NCBI GenBank assembly: GCA_012270385.1
Contig: JAAXIK010000321.1
Span: 1 to 59,016 of the forward strand
Source: Rubripirellula sp.
Lineage (GTDB): Bacteria; Planctomycetota; Planctomycetia; Pirellulales; Pirellulaceae
Length of the DNA: 59,016 nucleotides
Direction: 5' to 3'
Shown here: piece by piece, positions 28,065 through 36,644 of the stretch
Layout: the number at the start of each line of letters is the position of its first letter
How positions within the stretch are numbered: position 1 is the stretch's first letter
The notes under the pieces: generated by a model
Told to the model about the DNA's origin: nothing
The model's input: the letters and a program-made list of their open reading frames with translations, nothing else
The model's database searches: none
Made by a program: the position numbers and the translations under genes

Positions 28065-29498
28065 TCAGCTGATAAGCGGGTGCACGATTTCTCCATGGAC
28101 ATCCGTTAGTCTATAGTCTCTACCAGCATGTCGGAATATGAGCCGTTTGTGATCAATCCCGAGTTGAAAAAGAATAGTTGCCTGCAGGTCGTGAATGTGT
28201 ATAGGGTTTTCAGTCGGGTGAAATCCCAGTTCGTCGGTCTCTCCAATCGTTTGGCCTGCTTTGATTCCACCACCAGCCAACCACATGGAAAATGCTTGCG
28301 GGTGGTGATCTCGACCACGCTTGCGACCCAACGCAGCACTCGATTCGACCATAGGTGTTCTTCCAAATTCACCTCCCCAGACAACAAGAGTGTCTTCGAG
28401 TAAGCCTCGTGTTTTTAGATCTTTTAAGAGGGCAGCACACGCTTGATCCGTCTGTTTGCATTGTTTCGCGATACCCTGTTTCACATTGCTGTGATGATCC
28501 CATCCTGAGTGATAAACTTGAATGAAGCGAACACCTCGCTCAGCCAATCGTCTCGCTAGAAGGCAATTTTTTGCGAACGAGTTATTGTCGCCCTCTGATA
28601 CACCGTAAGCAGTTAGAGTGGACGAATCTTCATCCTGGAGGTCCATCAATTCTGGTGCTCGGCTCTGCATGCGATATGCCATTTCATACGATTCAATTCG
28701 TGTTTGTATGGATTCCAGACCGTTATTCTGTTTTTGATATTCATTCATTTTGGTAATGAATTCAATGGACTTGCGTTGTTCAGTAGGACTGATTCCCTGC
28801 GGGGTCTTTACATGCAAGATCGGATCGCCGCTGCTTCGGAACGGTACACCTTGGTGTTCACCAGGTAAAAAACCACTTCCCCACATTGCGGAGCCACCTG
28901 ATAGATTTCCTCCACTTTTCAGAACGACAAAAGAGGGTAGATCTTGGGTTTCACTGCCGAGCCCGTAACTTAGCCAAGATCCCATCGAAGGTCGTCCCGG
29001 GATTCCGCTTCCCGTATTGACAAAGAGTTGCGCCGGTGAGTGATTAAATTGGTCAGTATGCACACTCCGTATGATGGAAATATCATCCACCACCGTCGCT
29101 AGATGGGGTAACACATTCGAAATCTCGGAACCACACTCACCATGCTTTTTGAAGTCAAATTGCGGTGCCATGACAGCCGCGTCGGGCTGAATAAATGCGT
29201 ACCGTTGTCCATCGATTACTGAGGGTGGAAGAGTCTTCCCTTCCAGTCGCTCCAACTGGGGTTTGTAATCAAATAGTTCAAGCTGGCTCGGGGCACCGGC
29301 CATGAAAAGATAGATTACCCGCTGGGCTTTTGCATGAGGGGGTAACCCGTCTTGAGTTTCAAGTGTTGCGGCTCCCCCTGACGTTGAGTTTGCAATCAGG
29401 GAGGTCAGAGCAATCTTGCCAACACCAATTCCACAGTCCCGAAAAAGTTGCCGTCGGGTTTTGGACAAATTCAAATTCACGAGGGTTCTACCGTTCAT
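28065..29498 (-). CDS. DUF1501-domain secreted protein, stand-alone copy
   Basis: 477 residues with a Tat-like N terminus (KTRRQLFRDCGIGVGKIALT). The DUF1501 body includes VIYLFMAGAPSQLELFDYKP, an IIRSVHTDQFNHSPAQ block, VYHSGWDHHSNVK, VVWGGEFGRTPMVE and RDHHPQAFSMWLAGGG. These are the Asp/His blocks shared with the sulfatase-like fold, and all appear intact. Unlike the copy at 23119, no DUF1549/DUF1553 gene sits next to it on this strand; moaA follows downstream after 104 bases. It is longer than the other copy, mainly in the N-terminal third. Enzymatic role unknown. Confidence 0.92.
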   Translation of the reverse strand: MNGRTLVNLNLSKTRRQLFRDCGIGVGKIALTSLIANSTSGGAATLETQDGLPPHAKAQRVIYLFMAGAPSQLELFDYKPQLERLEGKTLPPSVIDGQRYAFIQPDAAVMAPQFDFKKHGECGSEISNVLPHLATVVDDISIIRSVHTDQFNHSPAQLFVNTGSGIPGRPSMGSWLSYGLGSETQDLPSFVVLKSGGNLSGGSAMWGSGFLPGEHQGVPFRSSGDPILHVKTPQGISPTEQRKSIEFITKMNEYQKQNNGLESIQTRIESYEMAYRMQSRAPELMDLQDEDSSTLTAYGVSEGDNNSFAKNCLLARRLAERGVRFIQVYHSGWDHHSNVKQGIAKQCKQTDQACAALLKDLKTRGLLEDTLVVWGGEFGRTPMVESSAALGRKRGRDHHPQAFSMWLAGGGIKAGQTIGETDELGFHPTENPIHIHDLQATILFQLGIDHKRLIFRHAGRDYRLTDVHGEIVHPLIS

Positions 29499-29845
29499 GG
29501 ATTGTGAGGTTTCAAATTAGTTCTTGGAATTACTTTCTAAGTCGGCGACTCATAGTTTAGCACTGGACTGATATCACTTTCCTGCATTTTATGAGCTTGA
29601 ACAATCTTCAATAAGATTCCTTTTCATTACAACAGCGATGAGGTTTTTCCATTGTGATTTAAACGCGAGCTTTGCTGGGCAGAACTGGAAACAAGGACAA
29701 AGTAAGTTAAAATGGCCCGATCTTAGAGATTGAAAAAAGCCAATAGTTTTATTCCGAGGATTCCTAGCGTCAGTGAAAGGCGAACTGGCAAGACGGATCA
29801 TCTCGGTACACGAACGATGTAAACCCAATAGGTAAGCTCCACCCC
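29499..29845. other. Intergenic region before a methyltransferase gene
   Basis: About 350 bases between the divergent DUF1501 gene and the methyltransferase frame. On the plus strand the methyltransferase frame stays open from 29777, and coding-like sequence begins only near 29846. Open frames on the minus strand look like shadows of the methyltransferase gene. No hairpin or regulatory motif stands out. Confidence 0.45.
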
Positions 29846-29935
29846 AGGGCACAGCCAAAGAAGAAACGAACGTTAGCAGATAAGGCGGATAAATTCGTTT
29901 GCTACCAGAAGTCGGTCCAGACGCCAGAGCATGAA

Positions 29936-30676
29936 GTGGAGTTTTTTCAACAAGCCTACAGAGAGGCAAATGGAAGAAAGAAACCGACTTCACTCCGAGA
30001 AGATTTCTGCGGAACTTTTGCGGTTTGTTGCGAATGGGTCAAATCAGATAAAGCGCGGCAAGCTCTAGGCGTTGATCTCTGTGGAGAGACCTTGCAATGG
30101 GGACGCGAGAATAATCTTTCCAAGTTGCAATCCGAAGAGCAAAAACGCATTAAGTTGCTCGAGCAAGATGTGAGGAAAAGAAATCGACCGATGGTCGATA
30201 TTCTGGCTGCTCAGAATTTCTCATTTTGGCTTTTCAAGACTCGCCCACAATTACTCGAGTACTTCAAGATAGCACGAAGTAATTTGAAAGCGGGTGGGGT
30301 GATGGTCATGGATATGATGGGTGGAGGCGATTGCTACACCGAAGAGTCAATTGATAAAAGAACCATCAAGAAAGGAAAAAGAGGATTTCAGTATTGGTGG
30401 GAACAGGCCTCATTCAATCCTGTCAATGCGGATGCGAGTTTTTACATCAGCTTCAAGTTTGCAGACGGAAGCAAGCTGAAGAGAGCGTTTGAATATCACT
30501 GGCGTTTCTGGACGATTCCCGAGGTCCGTGAGCTTCTAGAGGAAGCAGGTTTTAGCGAGAGTCACGTATATTGGGAAAATGATGACGAAGATAGTGATGA
30601 CTATGGAACATGGGCTCGTGGCACGGATGCTCCGAGTAACCCGAGTTGGATATGTTATGTCGTGGCAATTAAATAG
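29936..30676 (+). CDS. Class I SAM-dependent methyltransferase, 5' end problematic
   Basis: 246 residues are counted from GTG 29936, but the homologous protein clearly begins earlier. In-frame codons from about 29849 read AQPKKKRTLADKADKF and then CYQKSVQTPEHEVEFF, matching the usual start of this family. No ATG, GTG or TTG occurs in frame between the upstream stop (29774) and 29936. AGG at 29846 is one base away from ATG. The body has LREDFCGTFAVCCEW (SAM motif I equivalent), LGVDL and MVMDMMGGGD. The C-terminal FWTIPEVRELLEEAGF is typical. The substrate is unknown. The gene is either translated from a shortened or unusual start, or is being lost. Confidence 0.78.
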   Translation: MEFFQQAYREANGRKKPTSLREDFCGTFAVCCEWVKSDKARQALGVDLCGETLQWGRENNLSKLQSEEQKRIKLLEQDVRKRNRPMVDILAAQNFSFWLFKTRPQLLEYFKIARSNLKAGGVMVMDMMGGGDCYTEESIDKRTIKKGKRGFQYWWEQASFNPVNADASFYISFKFADGSKLKRAFEYHWRFWTIPEVRELLEEAGFSESHVYWENDDEDSDDYGTWARGTDAPSNPSWICYVVAIK

Positions 30677-30710
30677 TCATCGGGTGATTTCGAAACGAGG
30701 GGATTGAGTG

Positions 30711-31604
30711 ATGAATGGTTTTTTACGGCACCCGATGATTCTATCAATAGTGGTTCTGCTCTTCGGTATGCAATCGCACAGGGATCTGATGGGCGAGGAT
30801 GCAGCGAAGCTGATCCAACCTTCTCATCAAGTGATTTTTGGAAAAGATAATTTAGTTGCTTGGTGTATCGTTCCATTTGATGCCAGTCAACGGAGTCCCA
30901 GCGAGCGGGCGAAGATGGTGCGAGAGTTGGGCATCAAGAAAGTCGCCTACGATTGGCGAGCAGAACATGTGCCCACATTTGAAGAAGAGATCATTGAATA
31001 CAAAAAAAATGAAATCGAATTCTTCGCTTTCTGGAGCTGGCATGATGCATTAGAGCCGCTCATTACCAAGCATAAAATTCAGCCGCAGATATGGGTTACA
31101 TTGAGTTCTCCTAGCGTGAGTCAGCAAGCAGATCGCATTGCTCAAGCCGCTGAATCTCTCATGCCACTTGCGGAGAAGACGGAGGCTCTTGGACTAAAAT
31201 TGGCGCTTTACAATCACGGTGGGTGGGGTGGACGTCCAAGTAGTCTTATTGCTGTTTGTAAAGAGCTTCGGGAACGTACTGAATCCAAGCATATTGGCAT
31301 CGTCTACAACTTCCACCATGCTCACGATGACATCGAGGAGTTTTCGAGCCACTTACCTAAAATGGTCCCTTACCTGTTCTGCCTCAACCTCAACGGTATG
31401 GTGGATTCACAGCAAATGCGAGAACAGAATCAGAAGATCGTGCCAATCGGTTCTGGGAAATATGAGAAGAGGATGATGCAGCAGGTTCTCGCCAAGGGTT
31501 ATCGAGGGCCTATTGGTATTTTGGATCATCGTATGGAATTAGATGCTCGCGAATCGTTGCAGCAGAACCTTGACGGATTGAATAGCTTGATCCAGTCCTG
31601 GTGA
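30711..31604 (+). CDS. Exported sugar-phosphate isomerase/epimerase-like TIM-barrel protein
   Basis: 297 residues from ATG 30711, with GAGGGGA about 7 bases upstream. A signal peptide (LRHPMILSIVVLLFGM) precedes a xylose-isomerase/AP-endonuclease-2-type barrel. Visible barrel strands include KVAYDWRAEHVPTFEEEI, LKLALYNHGGWGG, IGIVYNFHHAHDDIEE and GPIGILDHR. His and Glu residues at strand ends are suitable for divalent metal binding. Planctomycetes export many such proteins; the substrates are unknown. Its stop overlaps a possible GTG start of the following esterase gene, and the preferred start of that gene is 60 bases on, so the two are probably co-transcribed. Confidence 0.87.
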   Translation: MNGFLRHPMILSIVVLLFGMQSHRDLMGEDAAKLIQPSHQVIFGKDNLVAWCIVPFDASQRSPSERAKMVRELGIKKVAYDWRAEHVPTFEEEIIEYKKNEIEFFAFWSWHDALEPLITKHKIQPQIWVTLSSPSVSQQADRIAQAAESLMPLAEKTEALGLKLALYNHGGWGGRPSSLIAVCKELRERTESKHIGIVYNFHHAHDDIEEFSSHLPKMVPYLFCLNLNGMVDSQQMREQNQKIVPIGSGKYEKRMMQQVLAKGYRGPIGILDHRMELDARESLQQNLDGLNSLIQSW

Positions 31605-31663
31605 TTGAAATCACAAGTGAAATTGAGCATGAAATGGGTTATCTATTCTCCGGAAAGCTAGTT

Positions 31664-33820
31664 ATGGTTCAGAGGAACATCTTAAACGCGACGGGTATAA
31701 GTACTTTGCTTTTCGCATTTTCACTTGTGTGTCTGGGGCAAGAGAAATCAACACTCGATCCTCGCGACGGCTCACTCAAGAATCTAAATGGCTATTTTCC
31801 TTTCAAATCCATTCGCACTTTGGATGAATGGGAGAATCGAAAATTGGAGATTCGGCGACGCATACTTGTTTCGCAAGGTCTGTGGCCGTTACCAACACGA
31901 ACAGAGCTTAACGCTGTTATCCATGGCGCGATCGAGCGAGATGAGTACACCGTTGAAAGGGTCTTCTTCGAATCTGCTCCCGGTCACTTTGTTACTGGGA
32001 GTTTATATAGACCAAAAGGTAAGCTTGGCCCGTTCCCAGCCATACTTTCGCCGCATGGTCATTGGAATCAAGGACGTTTTTATGATGCTGGGGAGGATCT
32101 TGTTCAACAACAGATCCAGTCAGGTGCTGAAAACGACGAAGTTGGAGGACGATTTCCACTTCAAGCACGTGCCGTGCAGTTGGCCAGAATGGGTTGTGTC
32201 GTTTTTCTATATGACATGACTGGCAACGCAGATTCCAACCAAATCGCACACCGGCCCGAGCGATGGAATCATTTGGACCGTGCTACCGACTGGGGCTTTA
32301 TGAGTGTGCAAGCAGATTTGCGGCTCCAGAATATGATGGGTCTACAAACTTGGAACTCGATTCGTGCGCTTGATTTCTTATTTCAGCTCACTGACGTTGA
32401 TCAATCGCGAATTGGCGTAACGGGTGCTAGTGGTGGTGGAACTCAGACCATGATCATTGCTGCCATCGACGATCGTGTTACTGCTTCCATGCCGTGCGTA
32501 ATGGTTTCGACGGCCATGCAGGGCGGATGCACATGTGAGAATGCACCCTTGCTGAGAATTGATCAGGGGAACATCGATATCGCAGCAGCTTTTGCACCCA
32601 AACCGCTTGCGTTAACTGCCGCTGATGACTGGACAATCCAACTCGAGTCAAAAGGCTTTCCGGATCTGTTGTCTCTCTATGAAACCTTGGGAGAGCCCAG
32701 CAATCTAAAAGGAGTATTTCGAACAGAGTTTAAGCACAATTACAATTTGGTGAATCGGACAGAGATGTACCATTTCTTTAACCATCATTTCAAGCTGGGG
32801 TTCGAAGAGCCGATTGTTGAAGGATATTACGAGCCACTCACCCGAGAAGAGGCCACTGTTTGGACGGGGTCCCATGCAGCGCCCAGTGGTGATCAAGTGG
32901 GAGACTCACACGAGGTTCGCTTGCTGAGCATGGCAACTCAGGATAGTGATCGGCAAATGGAAAAGGTTGTGGACTCGATCTCTGTGAGTGAAGAGAACTT
33001 CCGAAAAATTGTGGGGGGGGCTTGGGAGACAATCTTGGGACGATCGATCGATGAGGTTGGTGACGTCTCAACCGAGCACGTGCAAGATTCAAACGATGCA
33101 GAGTTTTATGGATACCTGGTTCGAGAGCAAAATCAGGAGAGAGTACGCATCAAGCAATGGCAAACGACTGATCCACAAAAAGGTCTTGTCATTATGCTCA
33201 CGGACCAAGGCTTAAGTGATTTTGAGAGCGGGGGAAATAAAGTTGCTACAAATCTGAGAGAGGATTTAGCTGATAACGGTTTCGGTTTGATTGCCTGCGA
33301 TTTGTATGGCCAAGGTGAAACCACTGCAGATAATCAGCCTATGTGGTATCAGCCAAATGGCGATCAAGGTTGGAAACGCTTTTCAGGTTACACTTATGGA
33401 TATAACCACTGTCTCTTTGTTAAGCGAGTACACGATGTATTAACCATTGCGAGCTATGTGTCGCAGAACACCGATGGGCCTATTCATTTGGTGGGTTTAG
33501 GGTCTGTCGCGGGGCCCGTTGCTGTTGCAGCTAGATCCCAGATGGGTTCACTGATTCAACGAACCTTAGTGGATACAGAAGATTTCCAGTTTAGGAAGCT
33601 GGGTGCACACAACCATCCAATGTTTGTACCTGGGGCCGTTAAATATCTTGGGTTAGACGGTCTTTTCGCTTTGTGTGCCCCGCACCATATTGGTCAAATG
33701 AATTCAACGGACACAGTTTATTCGGTGGCTATCCGTCTTTATAACAAGCTCGAAGTGACCAATCACTTGGAGAAAATCGATCATCCAAGTCATGCAATTG
33801 TTTATCTTTCAAGTAACTGA
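31664..33820 (+). CDS. Secreted alpha/beta-hydrolase (acetyl xylan esterase-like), two-domain
   Basis: 718 residues from ATG 31664, which opens a signal peptide (NATGISTLLFAFSLVCLGQE). The first domain (about 60-400) is an esterase of the acetyl-xylan-esterase/dienelactone-hydrolase type: PAILSPHGHWNQGR forms the oxyanion region, GVTGASGGGTQT carries the nucleophile elbow (G-x-S-x-G), and a late FKHNYN segment could supply the His. The second domain (about 470-710) has a similar fold (VIMLTDQGLSDF, IACDLYGQGET) but its elbow reads GLGSVAG, not G-x-S-x-G, and is probably inactive. A GTG at 31601, overlapping the upstream stop, is an alternative start. The 3' end overlaps a DUF1289 gene on the other strand by 12 bases. 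Confidence 0.85.
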   Translation: MVQRNILNATGISTLLFAFSLVCLGQEKSTLDPRDGSLKNLNGYFPFKSIRTLDEWENRKLEIRRRILVSQGLWPLPTRTELNAVIHGAIERDEYTVERVFFESAPGHFVTGSLYRPKGKLGPFPAILSPHGHWNQGRFYDAGEDLVQQQIQSGAENDEVGGRFPLQARAVQLARMGCVVFLYDMTGNADSNQIAHRPERWNHLDRATDWGFMSVQADLRLQNMMGLQTWNSIRALDFLFQLTDVDQSRIGVTGASGGGTQTMIIAAIDDRVTASMPCVMVSTAMQGGCTCENAPLLRIDQGNIDIAAAFAPKPLALTAADDWTIQLESKGFPDLLSLYETLGEPSNLKGVFRTEFKHNYNLVNRTEMYHFFNHHFKLGFEEPIVEGYYEPLTREEATVWTGSHAAPSGDQVGDSHEVRLLSMATQDSDRQMEKVVDSISVSEENFRKIVGGAWETILGRSIDEVGDVSTEHVQDSNDAEFYGYLVREQNQERVRIKQWQTTDPQKGLVIMLTDQGLSDFESGGNKVATNLREDLADNGFGLIACDLYGQGETTADNQPMWYQPNGDQGWKRFSGYTYGYNHCLFVKRVHDVLTIASYVSQNTDGPIHLVGLGSVAGPVAVAARSQMGSLIQRTLVDTEDFQFRKLGAHNHPMFVPGAVKYLGLDGLFALCAPHHIGQMNSTDTVYSVAIRLYNKLEVTNHLEKIDHPSHAIVYLSSN

Positions 33821-34033
33821 ATTTAGGTCGCTTTCACTCGTCGGAGTAGCTTCGGTAACCGTTTGTCTTCGAGCTTCACACTTGGCGATCATTTCATATT
33901 GTTCGGCGCGGCTCGAGGAACCCCATCTGGCAATTTCATCCACCGTACGAAAGCAGCCTTCGCAGATATTCTGCCGATTTAACTTGCAAATCCCAGTGCA
34001 TGGGGATTGAAGTGGAGAGCGTGAAACATCCAT
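33809..34033 (-). CDS. DUF1289-family small protein
   Basis: 74 residues. The family pattern is plain: SPCTGICKLNRQNICEGCFR with four cysteines, followed by TVDEIARWGSSSRAEQYEM. The Cys set suggests a metal or iron-sulfur site; the cellular role of DUF1289 is not established. The gene lies between the esterase (tail-to-tail, 12-base overlap) and the PQQ propeller (divergent). The length is normal for the family. Despite its small size and antisense overlap, I regard it as real. Confidence 0.9.
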   Translation of the reverse strand: MDVSRSPLQSPCTGICKLNRQNICEGCFRTVDEIARWGSSSRAEQYEMIAKCEARRQTVTEATPTSESDLNSVT

Positions 34034-34147
34034 GGTTTTTCTTTAGGATTAGGGTTTATCGCATCCGATTCAATCGATGATAACCGCCACGTCGCCTCCT
34101 TCGCCATACCACAAGAACAGCCAATCACAAGATATTGCAGTTTTACA

Positions 34148-35473
34148 ATGAATCTCATAGCTAGCCCGAGTTATTTCTCCTTTATTTTTCTTTCCTTGGT
34201 TTGCTTGAGCCATCAGATTCTATCTCTGTCAGCACACGCCGAAGAGAATCGTTGGACACAGTTCTTGGGTTCTGATGGTCGAGGTGTCTCGGAGGCTGTT
34301 GTTCCCACACGGTGGAGTCAGGAGTTGAACATCGATTGGCGGACTGAGTTGCCCGGTCGTGGCTGGTCTTCACCTGTCGTAAGTAATGAGAAAGTTTATT
34401 TAACAGCAGCCATACCTCTAAGTTCTGGACCGAGTGACAATCAGGAAGATGGCGAGTTGGAGCCTGGAAAGAATACCGAGTTTGAATTGTCGCTTCTGAT
34501 CGTTGACCTGAAGACAGGCGACCTGCTGGAGAGGGTTCAGATCATGATACAGGACGACGAACGACCCTCACGGATGCATGGAAAGAACAGCCGTTCCACT
34601 CCCACTCAAATTATTCGAGACGACCGAATTTTTGTGCATTTTGGTTATCAAGGAACCGCCTGCTTGTCTCTCGATGGTGAAATCATTTGGGTGAATCGAG
34701 AACTATATTTTCCACCGACACATGGAAATGGTGGCAGTCCAGTTCTTGTTGGTGATCGTCTTGTGTTTACCTGTGATGGTGGTGAAGAGCCCAAAGTAGT
34801 TGCGTTGAATTCGCGGACCGGTGAAGTGGCTTGGAGTGGTTTAAGGAGCGTCGACGCGAATACACCTTTTTCGTTTTGCTCGCCAGCGGTAAGTTCTGTC
34901 AAGGATAAGAGACTTGTTGTTGCTCCCGGTAGTGATGGTGTTCTAGCGATCAATCCAAAAGATGGTGAGGTGGAATGGAGTTTTGGTTATATCGGATACT
35001 CAGTAGTCCCCAAGCCTGTGTTGGTGGATGGCGTTTTAGTGCTATCCACAGGTTTTGATCAAGCAAGAATGTTGGCAATTGCCCCTACTGGGCTGGGTGA
35101 CGTTACCGAAACCAATCTGGTGTGGGAGATTGACCGGAACGTGCCGAAGACTCCATCGATGATCGCCGATAAGGGATTGATATATTCTGTCAGCGATGAT
35201 GGGATTGCGTTGTGCGTTGAGGCAGCGACCGGGGAGATTGTTTATCGCGAAAGATTAGGAGGTAGTTACTCCGCATCGCCCATACTTGCTGGAGGGCATC
35301 TCTATTTTACGAGCGAGTCGGGAAAAACTACGGTGGTAAAACAAGGTGAAAATTTTGAAGTCATCGCTGAGAATGAACTCGAAGAAAGAACACTCTCGAC
35401 AATGGCGATTTGGAGGGATACTTTGCTGATGCGAACAGATAAAGCTATCTATCGGATATCAAACTCAAATTAG
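34148..35473 (+). CDS. Secreted PQQ-like beta-propeller protein
   Basis: 441 residues with a signal peptide (SYFSFIFLSLVCLSHQILSL). The mature part begins RWTQFLGSDGRGVSEAVVP, the usual opening of planctomycete PQQ-like propellers, then repeats blades such as NIDWRTELPGRGWSSPVV, GEIIWVNRELYFP, GEVAWSGL, GEVEWSFGYIG and GEIVYRERLGGSYSASP. No catalytic dehydrogenase motif is visible. It resembles the gene at 13050 in layout. About 217 bases separate it from the damaged DapA-like gene downstream, so co-transcription is possible but unproven. Confidence 0.88.
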   Translation: MNLIASPSYFSFIFLSLVCLSHQILSLSAHAEENRWTQFLGSDGRGVSEAVVPTRWSQELNIDWRTELPGRGWSSPVVSNEKVYLTAAIPLSSGPSDNQEDGELEPGKNTEFELSLLIVDLKTGDLLERVQIMIQDDERPSRMHGKNSRSTPTQIIRDDRIFVHFGYQGTACLSLDGEIIWVNRELYFPPTHGNGGSPVLVGDRLVFTCDGGEEPKVVALNSRTGEVAWSGLRSVDANTPFSFCSPAVSSVKDKRLVVAPGSDGVLAINPKDGEVEWSFGYIGYSVVPKPVLVDGVLVLSTGFDQARMLAIAPTGLGDVTETNLVWEIDRNVPKTPSMIADKGLIYSVSDDGIALCVEAATGEIVYRERLGGSYSASPILAGGHLYFTSESGKTTVVKQGENFEVIAENELEERTLSTMAIWRDTLLMRTDKAIYRISNSN

Positions 35474-35690
35474 TTTCGAGAACGATATTCTTGGGGTGTT
35501 TTTTGATCGTGGTGACTCACTGCGGTGTTGAATTTTTAACGAATCCTGATTTGCGAGTGAGAAATCATCTTCAATCGCAATGTTTTAACTGGATTAAATT
35601 CTATAATGGATTGGTTTGCGAAGTGGGTCACGGGCCCTACTTCCATTGTGCGAGATTTACGGATATTCGTTGAGTTAGCGGAGACATAAA

Positions 35691-36644
35691 TTGTTAGATC
35701 CAAAGTCGCTGATTGTTCCAAATCGAGAGATTCATGGAGTCTCTGCCATTTTACTTCCCGTGATGGATGGCTCCGTCGATTGGCATGGCTTTGAGTCACA
35801 TCTCTAGCGAACCTTCGCCGCTGGACTCGAGCCTGCCGTGAATATGGATACTGGGTATGCCAACCTTATTGACCAAGTCACACGTCTAGAGGTTCTAAGA
35901 CGCACGCAAGAGATTGCTTCCGGAAAAGATTTTGTTGCTGGTGTATTCGTCAGTGATGACCCTGACTCGAAGTTTGATCAAACCGCTTATGCCAGCGGAA
36001 TGGAGGAGATCGAATCGGCAGGGGGTAAGCCGATTTTATTTCAGTCTTACGGATTGATCACGCAATCTGACACTGAGATTGTTCAGTCTTATCAAGAATT
36101 ATCTAAGCACTGTGACGCCTTTCTTTTTTTTGAGCTGGCAAAAGTGTTCGCACCTTTCGGTCAAATTTATTCGCTGAATGTCTATCGGGAACTGATGCAA
36201 ATTCCAAATGCCATCGGTGCGAAGCATTCCTCTTTACAGCGAATGCCGGAATGGGAGCGTTTAAATTTACGAAATCAGGTGCGGCCAGATTTTCGCGTTT
36301 TTACGGGGAATGATTTGGCAATCGATATGGTTATGTACGGCAGTGATTATCTACTCGGTTTGAGCACATTTGCTCCCGATGCTTTTGCTTTACGCGATGC
36401 CTATTGGAGGTCAGGAGACAGCAGATTCCATGCACTCAACGACTTATTGCAATATTTAGGGTTCTATACATTCCGTGCCCCAACACCTGCTTACAAACAC
36501 TCTGCTGCCATGTTTCTCAAAATCAGGGGTTGGCTGAATTCTGATGAGACGTATCGTGGCTCACCGACGCGTTCGCATACCGACATTGAGGTTCTACAGA
36601 AGATTGCTGATGATTTAGACTCGCTCATACGAGGATCCAAGTAA
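35691..36644 (+). pseudogene. DapA/N-acetylneuraminate-lyase-family gene interrupted by an in-frame TAG
   Basis: The full frame runs 318 codons from TTG 35691 (GGAG Shine-Dalgarno at 35680-35683) to the stop at 36642. Codon 39 is TAG (35805-35807). The sequence before it (GVSAILLPVMDGSVDWHGFE) and after it ([20 protein letters not shown]) reads as one continuous family N terminus in one frame, so a single substitution explains it. The remaining open part (GTG 35838 onward, 268 residues) keeps VNMDTGY and the probable Schiff-base lysine in [10 protein letters not shown], but lacks the first barrel strand. It probably encodes an inactive aldolase/lyase unless the stop is read through. The ATG of the next gene overlaps its stop codon. 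Confidence 0.85.

Noticed and set aside
29589-29993. 134-residue minus-strand open frame
   Set aside because: It lies antisense to the conserved 5' part of the methyltransferase and has low-complexity, non-coding-like composition.
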